Shown here: piece after piece, positions 37,701 through 49,475 of the stretch
How positions within the stretch are numbered: the stretch's first letter is position 1
Layout of the letters: every line of letters starts with the position of its first letter
DNA from: Quillaja saponaria
Lineage: Eukaryota > Streptophyta > Magnoliopsida > Fabales > Quillajaceae
Length of the DNA: 64,000 nucleotides
Assembly (NCBI GenBank): GCA_029379385.1
Contig: CM055610.1
Coordinates: 21,105,422-21,169,421 of the forward strand
Reading direction: 5' to 3'
Notes under the pieces: model-generated
What the model was told of the DNA's origin: nothing
Databases searched by the model: none
What the model saw: the letters and a program-made list of their open reading frames with translations, nothing else
Position numbers and translations under genes: made by a program

Positions 37701-40700
37701 GACACATAAAAGATAACATTGAGATCACCCATACTTCAGAATGAAAATCTTGTACCCCATAGTAGCAGGGCTTCACTAATCAGAGGACACCAGAAATAAA
37801 AGCATACTTTGTTGTTTAAGTGAAGGAAAATGTATGAAATGAGTGTAATTTGTTATCAAAAAATTTGTCAATGCAGGCAGTAACAACTAATGATCTTAAC
37901 TCTTAAGCCCCACCAGAGTGCCATAAGATTATCACTGGACCTCAGGGGAGCATGACAAAACCCAATGCTTAGGACCTAGATGACTCCATACTAGAAGGAG
38001 AACAAACAAATTGAAGACAAAAGCTACAATGGATCATCACGTGGGAAAACCTCACTTTCAAATTCCAACCAATCATCACATGAAATTACCCACATAGCAT
38101 TTTGTTATTTCAACTTGTCATTTTGTTATATCAGGTAGGGAGCATCTGATTGAAATATTACAAAATTGAATTAAATCATTTCATCGTTAAGATTTTCCAA
38201 CAGAAATCAATTGAAATTGGATGTGAGTATCAAATCTACTTCTGCCCCTTAATGTACCAAGTAAGCAGTCCCTCATTCAGCACAAACTGGATTAGCTATC
38301 AGTAGAATGCTCTATTACAAACCTTATCTTTTTTCCGTTGTGCCAAATAATTTCGCATCCCATTTTGCAACCTGGAAACAGAAAAAACTTGTAAAGATTT
38401 TCCAGTCCATCCACGTTTATAGCAGCTCATTGGTCTTATTACCTTCGTTTTTGGGTTAAAATACAGTCCAATGCCCTTTTGTGATGAGGGCTGAAAAGAG
38501 AAAACAGATGGATCCAATGCCTCGTCCTTTCCATGACTGAAAGATCTGTTGGAAATAAATAATCACCAAGAACAAATTCCAGGTTTTGTGCCCTGCAAAA
38601 AATAAAAAATGCTAACATCCAATATTGAAGAACACCAATTTCGTTTTAATGTGCAACCAAGATTAAAAAAATGCACCTGAACTCGTTACAATCTCCATCA
38701 TAACAAAGCATCAAAATTTTACATGGAATCTGTTCAAAGAGATCGCTAATTGTCATGTTGCTTTCTGAACATTTGTTGCAGTAATCTTGATATACTTCAA
38801 TCAACTTCCGCAAGGCCACCTTTCTAACAGATACCTGAACATAAAGAGATTGTATTTGATTATCTAGACTTCCATATTGTACTTTTAGCAAGTAAGAAAT
38901 ATTCCATAGCAGGTACCTTCTTATCCCGAAGTCTTTCTGTAGTTTGCGATATTAGATTGGATGGAACAAGTTTCAGGTTAGACCTGGAAAGATCACAGGA
39001 AACAATAACTGCCGCTGTTCTCACTTTGTCATCAAAGTCGAGTAATCTATCTTCAAGTGCAGCTGCACAGTTGAGAAGTTAGCAGAATTCATTTATTGAA
39101 TTAACAGCAGAGAAGTGACAAATAATACTAACAGTAAAATTAAAATTTTCTGAACAGCTTACAGATAATTTCATGTGATTCTCTCTCAGAAAGGTTTGTG
39201 ACATAAAAAGCTTTAGCACATTGTACAGCTTTAACTCTAACTTCTGCAGATTTATCAGAGAATCTTCTCAAGAACTCGACAAAAAGATCATGATACTTCT
39301 GAGGAACACGGTGACCAGGAAGTGCAAAAAGCTCTCCAACCAAGTCAACAGCTTTTATTCGGACATCAACCTGGTCAGTCTATGAACATGATCACAAAGT
39401 TAATGTATCCAAGTATGGGAAACAGAAACTGTAAGGCACGTGTTTAGGAGGTCCAAGAATGTAGTTCCAAACAATAGGATTCAGCTTATACAGATTAAAT
39501 GAAGGAAGAAGATATACCAATAATTCCTGTATTAAGCCTGGAATGACTGCAAGAAGCATCTCAGGAGCACACTGGAAAACTTGTAAAATAATTTCATGGT
39601 AAGTTTCTTTAAGCTCACTGGATACAGCATCTCTGTCCAATATACAAGAAGTTAAAAACCCACAAACAAAATGCTCCAGCTTGTCTGCACAAGATCTGAT
39701 GATAGATGCAGCAAGCTGAGAAGCAGCACAAGGTGCACCCTGTATATTCAGGAAACAATAAAGTAAAACTTTATCAGGCATTCTCCTGAAAAAGAGCAAT
39801 GCGGTGTTCAATGAACCAGAAAAAAGATAGACCTACTATTCTGAAAATATATCCAAAAGTGTTGCCAGTAATAAATCAGAGATTCCATGAAAAATAACAC
39901 CCACCCCACTAATATCATATCATCAAGTCTGACATTTTAATCCAATTTCAAATAATATGGTAATAGTAAATACATAAAGAGAATGTGATCGAGCAACCAT
40001 CCATGCACACCAAAAGCAACCAAAATGAGCCATCACTAAGAAAGCTTCTAAAGAGACTTAGAGAAAGGAATAAAGATTAGCTACACCCAGAATGTAGCAT
40101 GATTGTGGTATCATCCAGAAGGCCAGAAACCACCACAGGAGTACCCCCACCACAAAGAAAAATTGTACTCTCAAATATACAAGTGAAGCTGATTTAATCA
40201 AACAGATGTCAGAGGCAGAGACAGTAAGCATATCAAGATTTTGTTACGTTTTCTATTATTGGCATTGGATGCACATCAAGATGCTTATTAAGGAAAAGCG
40301 TCTAGACAGCACTCAAACCCTCACCCAGTCAGATTCCAAGATGGAAAGGAAGCAACGATAAAAATTAATCACTGGCCATGGGGGAGGTTTTGAAAATATC
40401 AATTGCTAATTGAGTCAGATGAAGCCAACTTTTAAGTCACTAAGCTGCAGCAGCAGCTCTATCACTATGAACAACATTCTGTTTACTCCTGTAAACCAAT
40501 GCCCCTAAGGAAGCCAAGAAAGGTTGCTTGGTTCTACGAAGACAATGTGTAGATATGTTCATTTAAGTGTACAAATATATAAATGAAATAGAAGGTTCAA
40601 GACCTTCCACTAGCGGTTTAACATCAGTTAGCTTTAGCAATATGACTTATCAGAAAGAAAAGTCAACCTCATAGAAATTTGCCTTTAAGTCGACATGATG

Positions 40701-43700
40701 AGAAGTAGGTACTTTGTTCCTTTCAATCCCGTAAATGTAAGATGGTCGTCATACAACATGAGAAAAGTTAGTTATGAGACTTGCTGTTTTAACTTCAAGG
40801 AAACTCATCATATCACAAATATGCAAAGGTCGAAAACAAAAACCTTTGAAACTCAGGGTGGACTATGGTAGCTCTATAAGTCAAGTGAAGCTAAAAATAT
40901 TTATGATCAATGTCTACGCAGTGACACTCGTGAGTTCTAGAAAACTATTACTTTAGAAGCAGTTGTGTTGCAATTGAATAGTAACCTCTCTTAATATGCC
41001 AAAAGAATAGCACATGTTGACTAACTGACAAGAAACACAGTGACTTACATTACTGTTCTCAGTATCAGCAAATAAACAGAAGTCCATTGTTTAGACATTA
41101 TTTAGTCTTCAATGCATGCATACAATCATACCATGCAAAAGAACACTGTCAAAAAGGAAACAAATTAAGAAGAATTTAGAATACAAAAAAGTTCAAAAGG
41201 CCTTACTTTTTCACCCTTCAACAGATTTCGTAAAATCACTTCCACGAGCTGCCAAGAAGCTTCCTCATTTAGAATATGTAACATTATAGAGGATACATCA
41301 TCAATCAAACTTTTATGGTGATCTAGTCTGCAAGAGAAGAGAACACAATGTCATCATTGTTGCCAGTAAAAATTTAAAATCGCAGATGGACCAATACAAA
41401 TAAAGTTGTAATTTAAAAAAAATTAGGAAAAGGCCAATAAATAAAAGGGGTCCTTCAGATCAAGACATGTAACCCCCCCCCCCCCTTCCAAGAAGATAAT
41501 TGCTTCAAGAAGTGGTAATAGTATAGTAGAAAAGCATTTGAAGTATTCAAAATAAAGTTAAAGCTAATATATTTAATAACCATCTGAGTACAAGCTGATT
41601 AAGATAAAACTTTGACGAATCCAATGGAGGCTTGGAAGCTTGCATCTCAAAAACAAACATAGTAGAAAATCTACACTATTGATTAAGAAAATCTATCGCC
41701 AGTTTTCTTAATCTGCCTTTTTGGACAATATGTTCCCAGTTCCCACCCAGAAACTCCATAACCCTTAATAAGACGGTTTAAACCATAATTCAACAAAAAT
41801 TGGCAAATAAGTAAAATACTTATCTTTTAAATTTTAACCACCTCTAGCATGTTCTGCCTTTGCACTCCCCCAAACCCCACTTTTCAATTATATTTCTGTT
41901 TAACTAGTATTTTTATTTGCACACACGTAGGGCGTGCACTGGGCTAGTAAGGAAAAAAAGGGAAGATAATCCACTCATGCAAATTCTAACAAATATACAA
42001 CTAAACATTCATCAAAAGCAATTTCACCACACCAATTATATATATGTATTTGTAAATAGTAGCATCATTCAAGATTATGAACCTTTGAGACAAATGTTAG
42101 ACATTAAAATAAAACCGTTGAAGAACCCAATGGAGGCTTAGACGCTTGCTTTTCAAAAACTTAAACATAATAGAAAGAAGAGAAAACATAATCTGGTCAA
42201 GCAAGTTCTTACATATAAGTTGTTGGACAATAACACTGAATACCAATAAAGGTTCATCTAAAGCTTCTCATCCATCATAAAACTGTATTTGTAAACAGTA
42301 GCATCTTCCAAGTTTATCGATGAAATAATAATTAATTAAATGATGCAACTAAAGAGTCATCAACTAAGATATATATATATATATATATTAGAGAGAGAGA
42401 GGGCTGACCTTACAACAGAGAAAAAAGTACTGAACATCTCCAGAACCAGATCATTGCAGTCAATATCCAGCATAATTACACAACACTTACATCGCGCAAT
42501 AGTTTCTAGTATTTTAACCCTCCTCAAAAAGAATGCATTTGTCGTATTTGCTAGCTCAGCAAACATACTAATAATAAGTTTGAAAGTCTCCTGAATGGAA
42601 AGAATTTGAGAATCAGTATGCAACAAGAAAAAATTTATACTGGCCAATTGTGTGGTTAGATGCTCACACAGTCAGGTAAAGGAGAGATAAATACTTCATA
42701 TTAAGCTTTTTACCCTTAAATCTTTTTCTTCAAAGGGTGGTTCAGGTGCCATGACCCGAAAAATTTCAGTGACACAGATAGCAACCAGAAGTCTAACATC
42801 CTCCTTATCATGTTGCAACAGACCATGAACGATAGCTTTTTTCAGAGGCTTTATAGCAACATCAAGCTTTTTCACAGCTTCTAACTTTTTAGTAGATTCT
42901 GGAAAAGAAGGCGGTTCTAACTGCGACAAAGCACTTGCAACTTGCTGCAGAAAATTTAAAAAGGCATTCATATGGAAGTAACACACCAATTTTATCATCT
43001 TTTTTTGGGGACAACATATGCTAGCACCTTGGTCAAAAACAATGAATGTAGTCAATCTACACTGTTCACAACTTGGAGAAGCATGCTTCCAGGAACTATT
43101 CAAACAGACATTTTCAGCAGATTTTTTTAAATAATCACAGACAACACTGCTTAAAGTATATGAGGAACAATTGGTTACCTTCTATATTACATGGCTGTGT
43201 TTTCTGGCCCAAAAATACAAGTACACAATACCCCAGAAGGACAACCCCCAAGAAAAGGAAGCAAAATAAAATTGGATTGTCTTAAAGAAACCTTAATGTA
43301 ATAAAAGAGGAAAAACGAATGAGAGGATACATCATACATGGGATGATATTATGCTATCCTCTTCCTTTAGCTTGTGTTGTTTTCCTTTAGCTTGTGTTGT
43401 TTTCCTGACCAATAAACTCTTCTCATATTCTATCACAACTAGCATGCCTGAACTTGCCAGCGAATGTTTGCATTATTCTGGCTCTATGTGAGCTGTATAT
43501 ACTACACTAAGTAATTAGCAATAGAACATCATATGAATGCTATGAATTCGACAGAGTATAGCATGACTGACAATAATAGTTGGAAACCAGCTTTCCTATA
43601 CTACGAAGAAGACGAAACAAAACCAATATACAACACAATTGAAGTAAAAAATGGAACCCGATTCAAGAACAGTTCCAAAAAGTTTCCGGAATCTGTCAAA

Positions 43701-44047
43701 AAGAAACAGAAATAAAACTTACAGATGTCGACAAAATTTAAGGAAATGTTTTCAAATCGAAAAAGAAATACCCCATCACTCAGCTACATTTGATATTAGA
43801 CCTGGAACCATATTACATGGTTTGGCTTCTCAGAAAGCACTTCAAAAGTAGTTACCTACCCAACTTCATCGCAAGGGATTTAAGCAACACGCGTGTAGAA
43901 ATAGAAAAAGGACGCAAGCAAAAGGAGAAGAAGAAGAAGAAGAATGCTTACTCTCAGAGATTTGACTAAGAAATCCTTGCTGGGACGATTTCGTTGGCCG
44001 ATAGCAGTACCGATTCCAAAAATGAGTTGCAATGCGGACTCGTCCAT
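22478..44047 (-). CDS. PDS5: PDS5 sister-chromatid cohesion cofactor, 29 exons, 1368 residues
   Basis: Exons: 44047-43952, 42944-42714, 42590-42409, 41327-41207, 39739-39518, 39379-39163, 39062-38917, 38834-38677, 38592-38443, 38371-38323, 37582-37388, 35795-35616, 34548-34409, 33420-33294, 31336-31196, 31059-30991, 30329-30193, 29188-29071, 28337-28203, 27720-27530, 27421-27274, 27195-27082, 26981-26895, 26784-26335, 25285-25235, 24734-24688, 23891-23791, 22783-22710, 22507-22478. All are GT-AG with agreeing phases, 4107 nt in total. Residues 1 to about 1118 are alpha-helical HEAT/ARM-type sequence with plant PDS5 signatures such as [43 protein letters not shown] and [18 protein letters not shown]5 binds cohesin and controls its loading, release and maintenance on chromosomes. 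Residues 1119-1368 are low-complexity and charged, with KRGRK and a terminal TTRKRK that could act as nuclear signals. Many plant PDS5 proteins have a Tudor domain near the C-terminus, and none is visible here. The last five exons are the least certain. Confidence 0.93.
25786..26250. repeat. Diverged direct repeat in PDS5 intron 24
   Basis: Positions about 25849-25935 and 26158-26247 share an order of short matches (tccaagagag, then a tgtctggattaga or tgtctgggttaga core, then acatctacttcc-like sequence). I estimate about 70% similarity by eye. This looks like an old intronic duplication or two copies of a dispersed repeat. No coding sense. Confidence 0.5.
28702..28732. repeat. (AT)n microsatellite in PDS5 intron 18
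   Basis: About 15 uninterrupted AT units preceded by an A-run. It is a simple repeat with no other signal. Confidence 0.95.
29591..29606. repeat. C16 homopolymer in PDS5 intron 17
   Basis: Sixteen consecutive C residues in an otherwise AT-rich intron. A similar C13 run is at 41473-41485 in intron 4. Their lengths are likely to be imprecise in any assembly. Confidence 0.9.
31640..31915 (-). mobile_element. LINE reverse-transcriptase tail remnant in PDS5 intron 14
   Basis: Read on the minus strand this contains VAPIEEKM near 31890, then PMDVVIRRC near 31820 and KRGRAGP near 31780. This is the order of motifs at the C-terminal end of plant LINE ORF2 proteins (APIEDK, then a GHVQRRP-like stretch, then RGRGRPK). 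It is interrupted by stops and only about 90 codons remain. The boundaries are approximate. Confidence 0.6.
32178..32760 (+). mobile_element. Copia-type LTR with primer-binding site, remainder lost
   Basis: Position 32366 begins tggtatcagag, the initiator-methionine tRNA primer site of Copia elements, directly after a segment ending ttttaca. The likely LTR runs from tgttgag at 32178 to 32365 (188 bp) and is followed by leader-like sequence. Within the leader, a 30-bp unit is repeated in tandem (32669-32698, 32699-32728) with three differences. No gag-pol sequence and no second LTR are visible, so most of the element is deleted. It lies antisense to PDS5 in intron 14. Confidence 0.72.
42369..42404. 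repeat. (AT)n/(GA)n microsatellite in PDS5 intron 3
   Basis: An AT tract followed by a GA tract ends within 5 bp of the exon 3 donor site (exon end at 42409). It is a simple repeat adjoining a splice site. Confidence 0.9.
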
Positions 44048-44365
44048 TGAAGACAGCTAGTGAACGATAGGACGGAAACCTAGTTCTCCGACGAGGTGTA
44101 GGAGAGATGCTTTTGCTTAAGGCATCGAACAAGAAAAGTGTGATGCAGTGAATGAGGGGATGAGAATGTGAGGAGAGTTGGAGGAGGAGGTGATTTTTGT
44201 TTGAGCGGGGAAGCTCCCGCCCTTGGGTGCGCGTGCGACTACTTGGGAGGGCTTCTTGGCAGCGCTGAGGATCCAACGGCACACATAACAAACTTGTGCA
44301 GAAAGTAAAAATCTATATTATGTATGTTTAACAATGTAACGGTTTTCAGCACAAAAAAAATTAAA
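44048..44365 (-). promoter_or_regulatory. PDS5 5'-UTR and proximal promoter
   Basis: This is the interval between the PDS5 start codon and the foldback element. It is notably more G+C-rich (44190-44280) than the surrounding DNA, as many plant 5' ends are. No TATA box stands out and the transcription start cannot be read from the sequence. Confidence 0.4.
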
Positions 44366-45293
44366 TTGAAAAAATTTACATAGAATCACTTTACCATGTT
44401 ATTTTCCAATAATCTAATAATCATTCTCGTATGTTTAAATAAATTATGTTATCTGTATAGTCAATATGAGTTAACTCAATACTAAAAGTAACTATCCAAG
44501 TGACTAACCTAATTTACAATAAATTAATTAATTTCATTAACCACCCATCAATCTTATTTATAATCTCTCTCATATTACTATTTTTTTTTCTTTCTTCTTA
44601 AATTTGATTCTCTCTCTTCACCATCTCCGGTTGCTTCTCTCTCCACCCATCCCACCACCTCAAACAATCCTATTTTTGTCATTGACCATTGCCACTGTCA
44701 CTGCCAATATCCTATCATAACATTTTATTTAAATATCATTACTGAAATTTCTTAATCAAATTTTATAGTGAAAATATTAAATTTATCCTCGCATAAAAAT
44801 AAAAAAATATAATAATGCCAATTATAATCCATAAATTTTTATTTTTTTTAATCATATGAACATGTTTTTGAGTTTTGTTTTTCATAGAATTGTCAATTAA
44901 TTTATGATTGTGATTTGCAAGCCACTCATTAGATAATGCAAACAGACTAACAAAAATCATGGTGATTTGTGATTAATGGCTGCGAAATTATATGATATGG
45001 TAGGATAGGTGGAGGAGAGGTGAGATGGAGATGGTGAGAATGGAGAAGATAGAAGTGACAGAGAGAGGAAAAAATAAAGAATTTGATATAATAGAGATTA
45101 TAGGAGAGATTGGTGGGTAGTCAATTAATGAAATTTATTTATTTATTATAAGATTGGGTTAGTCATTTGGTTTAGTTAATTTTAATGTTAGGTTAATTTA
45201 TATTGACTGTACTGCTGACATGATTTATTTAAACATAATTTATTAAGTTCTTGCAATAATGACATGGTAGAGTCACTCTGTGTAAGTTTTTAT
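44366..45293. mobile_element. Foldback element with long imperfect inverted arms
   Basis: The left arm (about 44366-44700) matches the reverse complement of the right arm (about 44955-45293). In the left arm the order is ttacatagaatcac, ttaccatgtta, atgtttaaataaattatg, tagtcaatat, gtgactaacc, aatttcattaa and ccatctcc. The same order appears in the complement of the right arm with roughly 75% identity by eye. A central segment of about 250 bp separates the arms. There is no coding capacity. This fits a Mutator-like foldback MITE, but no target duplication could be fixed, so the superfamily is uncertain. The near end is about 320 bp upstream of the PDS5 start codon. Confidence 0.8.
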
Positions 45294-48096
45294 CATTTGC
45301 AAAATGCAAAGCATAAGAAATGAGATTCCTTCATGTGACCTCGAGTTACTAGTTAAGATTTGGGTTGAATTCATTTTTATATTATTTATTTTAATAAGTC
45401 TGAAATATTAAAATATAATATTTTCTTATCATTTCGTCTTTACATTTTTTAAAATATTTTAGGTTTAAAACAGTAATTAAATAGTATTTTTCCATAAAAT
45501 TCATATAATATAAATTAATAAAAGAATAAAATATTTTTATCCTCACATTTCAAAATATTTTTTTCTCTTAAAAGGAAAAAAATAAAAAATATTGTCATTA
45601 CTAGATTTATAATATCACTTGTTTAACTTTCATTTTTTACAAATACTTTAATTTGTCTTTAAATTCATATAATTTTTTTATTATATAGTTCATATCATGA
45701 CAAAATAAAGACAATTCAATCCTATTTCATATTAAAAATCACTTATTTATAAGTGTGTAGAAAAATATGATAAAACTAAACAAAATTGAGTTAAATGCAT
45801 TTCTATTAAGACTAGTTAAGAAACTAAAAGTAAGTGACAATAAAGAAAAAATAAACATCTATTACTCATTTGAAAAGAAAAATAAATTAAAAATATGACA
45901 TTTTTGGGCTTCGAAAATAAATTAGGACTTTTCAGTATTTTTTTAAAAATTGTTTTTAACAACGTTGATTTTTCATCCATCTAATAGATGGGAGTGTCAT
46001 AGTTCTCAAAATTTAGCCTTAGTGTCATTTCCATAAACATTAAGAGAGGAGAGCGAAATTTACTTTATTATTTCTTTATATAAATGTATAATAAATTTAT
46101 TTATATGTAAAAAATTAACGTATGTTGTAACTAGAAATTATTCAAATGACTCTCAATTGGGGTTTGGGTTCAACGTACTCCCTCAGCGCAACAAACTGAC
46201 TTTGTGCCTTTTTTTCTCAATTAAGTTGATAATTGGTATGATTAATACGGTACACAAAACATAGATAAAAACGTAAAATGTTGCTAATTATCATAGTACT
46301 TAGTACGATAGGAGTAAACTTCTATGGATCACTTAGTTTGAATGAAATATGTTAGTTCGTAATACATAATACTTTTTACGATTACAATTCATAAAAGATT
46401 TTGATTATAGACTATCTAGACAAATATTTTTCTTGTTGATTTATTATTATTTTTGTTATAATCAAACCGCTCAAAAACTAATATCACAAATAAAATATTC
46501 TCGTTCAGATCGAATAATTCGTTCAATATGTTGATACTTTAATAGAAATATATGGTAATTAACTATAATCTTACACAAATCGATATCTTTTATCTTACAA
46601 GATGCTCTTTTCTTGTTTCTTCTTAACCAATATAATGTAGCTAATAAATTGGATTTTTGGACAGCTCCCCTTACTCTCTACTTCATTTTACTGTAAAGTA
46701 AACAGAGCAGATTTCATTTTGGACTATTGGTGTGAGCCGTTTATTGCAGAGCAATGATTGTGAAGTAAAACAAAATGGCACGGCAATTGGACTAGTTGCT
46801 TTCTCACCTGCTTTCTGCTTTGAGAGCCTCAGATTTTCAAATTAAATTCGCAATCTACACAGAACTTTGTTACTTCCAACATGAGATACGAAATACTTGT
46901 TAGCCAAATTAGCAACTGGTTAATTTATAAAATTCAATTATGATTAAAAAGGAGAAAAATATTTTCTACAAAATTATATCTTATCTATTTAATTTAAATA
47001 AATAAAAAAATGTTAAAGAAATTTTATTTTTAAAATTTATAAAAGTACATACTTCATTTTGTTATCTTTAACTTTTTAAAGAAAAAACAATTAATCATAT
47101 GTCGGGAGTATTCAATTCTGACTTTTTGAGAAAAATAAAGAAAGAAAGAAAAAAAAACTTATACCTTTCATCATCGTAGCCAGCCAAACTGTTGATCAAA
47201 GAAGACGAATCAGTGGAATTTGATTATTTTAGCACTGAAATTATTTAAAAGTCAGAGTCTTCATGAACTTCATGTAATTAAGATTAGACCCTATTATATA
47301 TATCTTACTTGATAAAGCAAATTTATTGAAGTGGATGACGTGCATGACAAACGTACTATATATAGTTTCTTAAAGCAGAGAAAAATAAAATAAATAGGTA
47401 TATGTACTGAACTAAAAATTATAGTTTCAGAATTTTTTATTTTATTGTAAAACAAAAATGGAAGGATTTTGATATAATGACAAATGTATATTATAAAATA
47501 TATATATATATATCCATCATTTCTATTAAATACCAATTAATTTTTAAATATATGAATTTAAAGATATTACACATTTCTTTTTATTTCATCTCCAATTATC
47601 TCACAAATAAAATTATTCTCTATCAATTTTCTTTGATTCCATTCATAATTTTAAAAATATTTAAATAAAATAAAATGATAATTGTTACTTTCTTTTTATA
47701 ATCTTATTATTTTCTCTTATCTCATTTCATATTCATTAATCTATTTCTCTCCAAATTCCCACATAAAAATTGATCAATTAGTCTTAAAATTTCCAAGCAT
47801 TCATATAATGCGACAACAAGAATCAGGAAAGGTGGATAGATGACAAATTCAAAACTACTCTATCATCTATCAATCGAGTTAAAACTCATTCAAAATTTTT
47901 GTAATTAAATTTATTTATCATAATAATTATCTCTTCATTTTTCATTATATAAAAAAAATATATATATAATATATAATTATAATAGATATATTGGTGATCA
48001 ACAAAATATATATTATTTATTTATTTTATGAATTCAAATATTTTACGAGAGACTGTAAAAAATAAATTTTTATAAATTTTTTAAACATTGAATAGT

Positions 48097-48134
<38 letters not shown>

Positions 48135-49100
48135 TAATTGTGATTGAAAGGGACAAAGTGGACAGATAAGTCCTGTACTAATTAATTTGAAGCCACCTCC
48201 AACCAAAATTTATAAAATTTTATCTTAGAGTTTTCTAATATTTCTTTTTTTGGCCAAAGGATGAAAGCTTTTATCTTTTGAGGTGGTATATGGGGTGGGC
48301 ATTAGCTTAGACGACTATATTATTAGCCGCAAACAAATGGAACTACACCAAATAAACCTGTCGTTAATACATATTATTGTCTATTTGTAATTGTATTATT
48401 GCTATGGTATGGCCACGTGTATCATGAACATTCCAGCAAAAACAACGATGCGTTTTATGAGAATGAAAGAGGCGGATCTTGTCGTTTTTGAGGTATCTAA
48501 TTTTGGCATATTATTTTGTGCTACCTAGTACATATTTCGTTCTTGTATGGCATTTTTTTTTTGGTTTGGAAGTTTAAATTATGTTCTTGTCTTACGAGTA
48601 AAATGCTCATATTCATGCCAAAAAAAAGGGTGATTGAGTTGGCTTGCAGATATTATTTATTATTTATGTGTATTTTAATTAATTATTTTATTTTATTTAT
48701 TAAAAAATAAGATAAAATATTAATGCTTAAAGAAATAAATTTTCTGCTTGTATGCAATATGTGTGAGAGAGCTATTATAAGTTTATAACAATATATTTTA
48801 GTACCATTTTTAAAATGATAATGTATTTTACATTTGGGGACGGTTTCTTCAACTTAACCCCATACTAATTAATTAATTAAGTGCCCAGTTCAACCGCTGG
48901 ATCAAACACCACACATTTCTCACTCTTTCATTTCTATGATCGATTTCTTGAAGGTTGAAATTTCCAATCTCAGTAGAAAAGTCAGGTCAATGGCCGCATT
49001 AAAAGTATATTCTTTTAATGGTTGAGATTTTCTGAACCTTTTGACCTTAAAATTTGGAAATCTTCTGATGTGGGACCTACGAGCATAGAGTGTGAACCGA
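45294..49100. other. AT-rich intergenic DNA between PDS5 and the transporter gene
   Basis: No supported gene. The small ORFs here are by-products of AT-rich sequence. An (AT)n tract of about 15 units lies at 48099-48129. Confidence 0.6.
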
Positions 49101-49475
49101 GAGGTAGTGTGTTAGAGAGAGAAGGACTTTGCTACAAAATGCAAGCATCACCAACATAATTTCCATGGAGTGAGAGAGAGAGCGCTAAACAGGCAAAGAG
49201 AAACGTTTGGATTTCAACATAACAAAGGCACAGGGACACGAATCACATGGGACTGGAAGTGCTACCTACACCGTTACGACCTCTTTTGCATTAGGGTTAC
49301 CATCTCTCTTTCTCTTCATCTCTCTCGTTTATTCATCCAGCTGCTTATACTGCTGTTTTCACCTGCTTTCTCTTAGTTTCTGGTAAAGGGGATTGAGAAT
49401 TGAGTTGGGTTTGATTGAATTCTAGGTGGGTTTGTGTGATCTGGTTCTTTTGTTGCATTGGGTTCTCGCTGAGCG
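49101..49475 (+). promoter_or_regulatory. Probable 5' leader of the transporter gene
   Basis: The region directly upstream of the start codon has GA-rich and CT-rich stretches, most clearly CTCTCTTTCTCTTCATCTC near 49302-49325, that are common in plant 5'-UTRs. A 68-codon ORF (49170-49376) ends before the main ATG. It would be an upstream ORF if transcription starts far enough left. There is no direct evidence for the transcription start. Confidence 0.35.
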
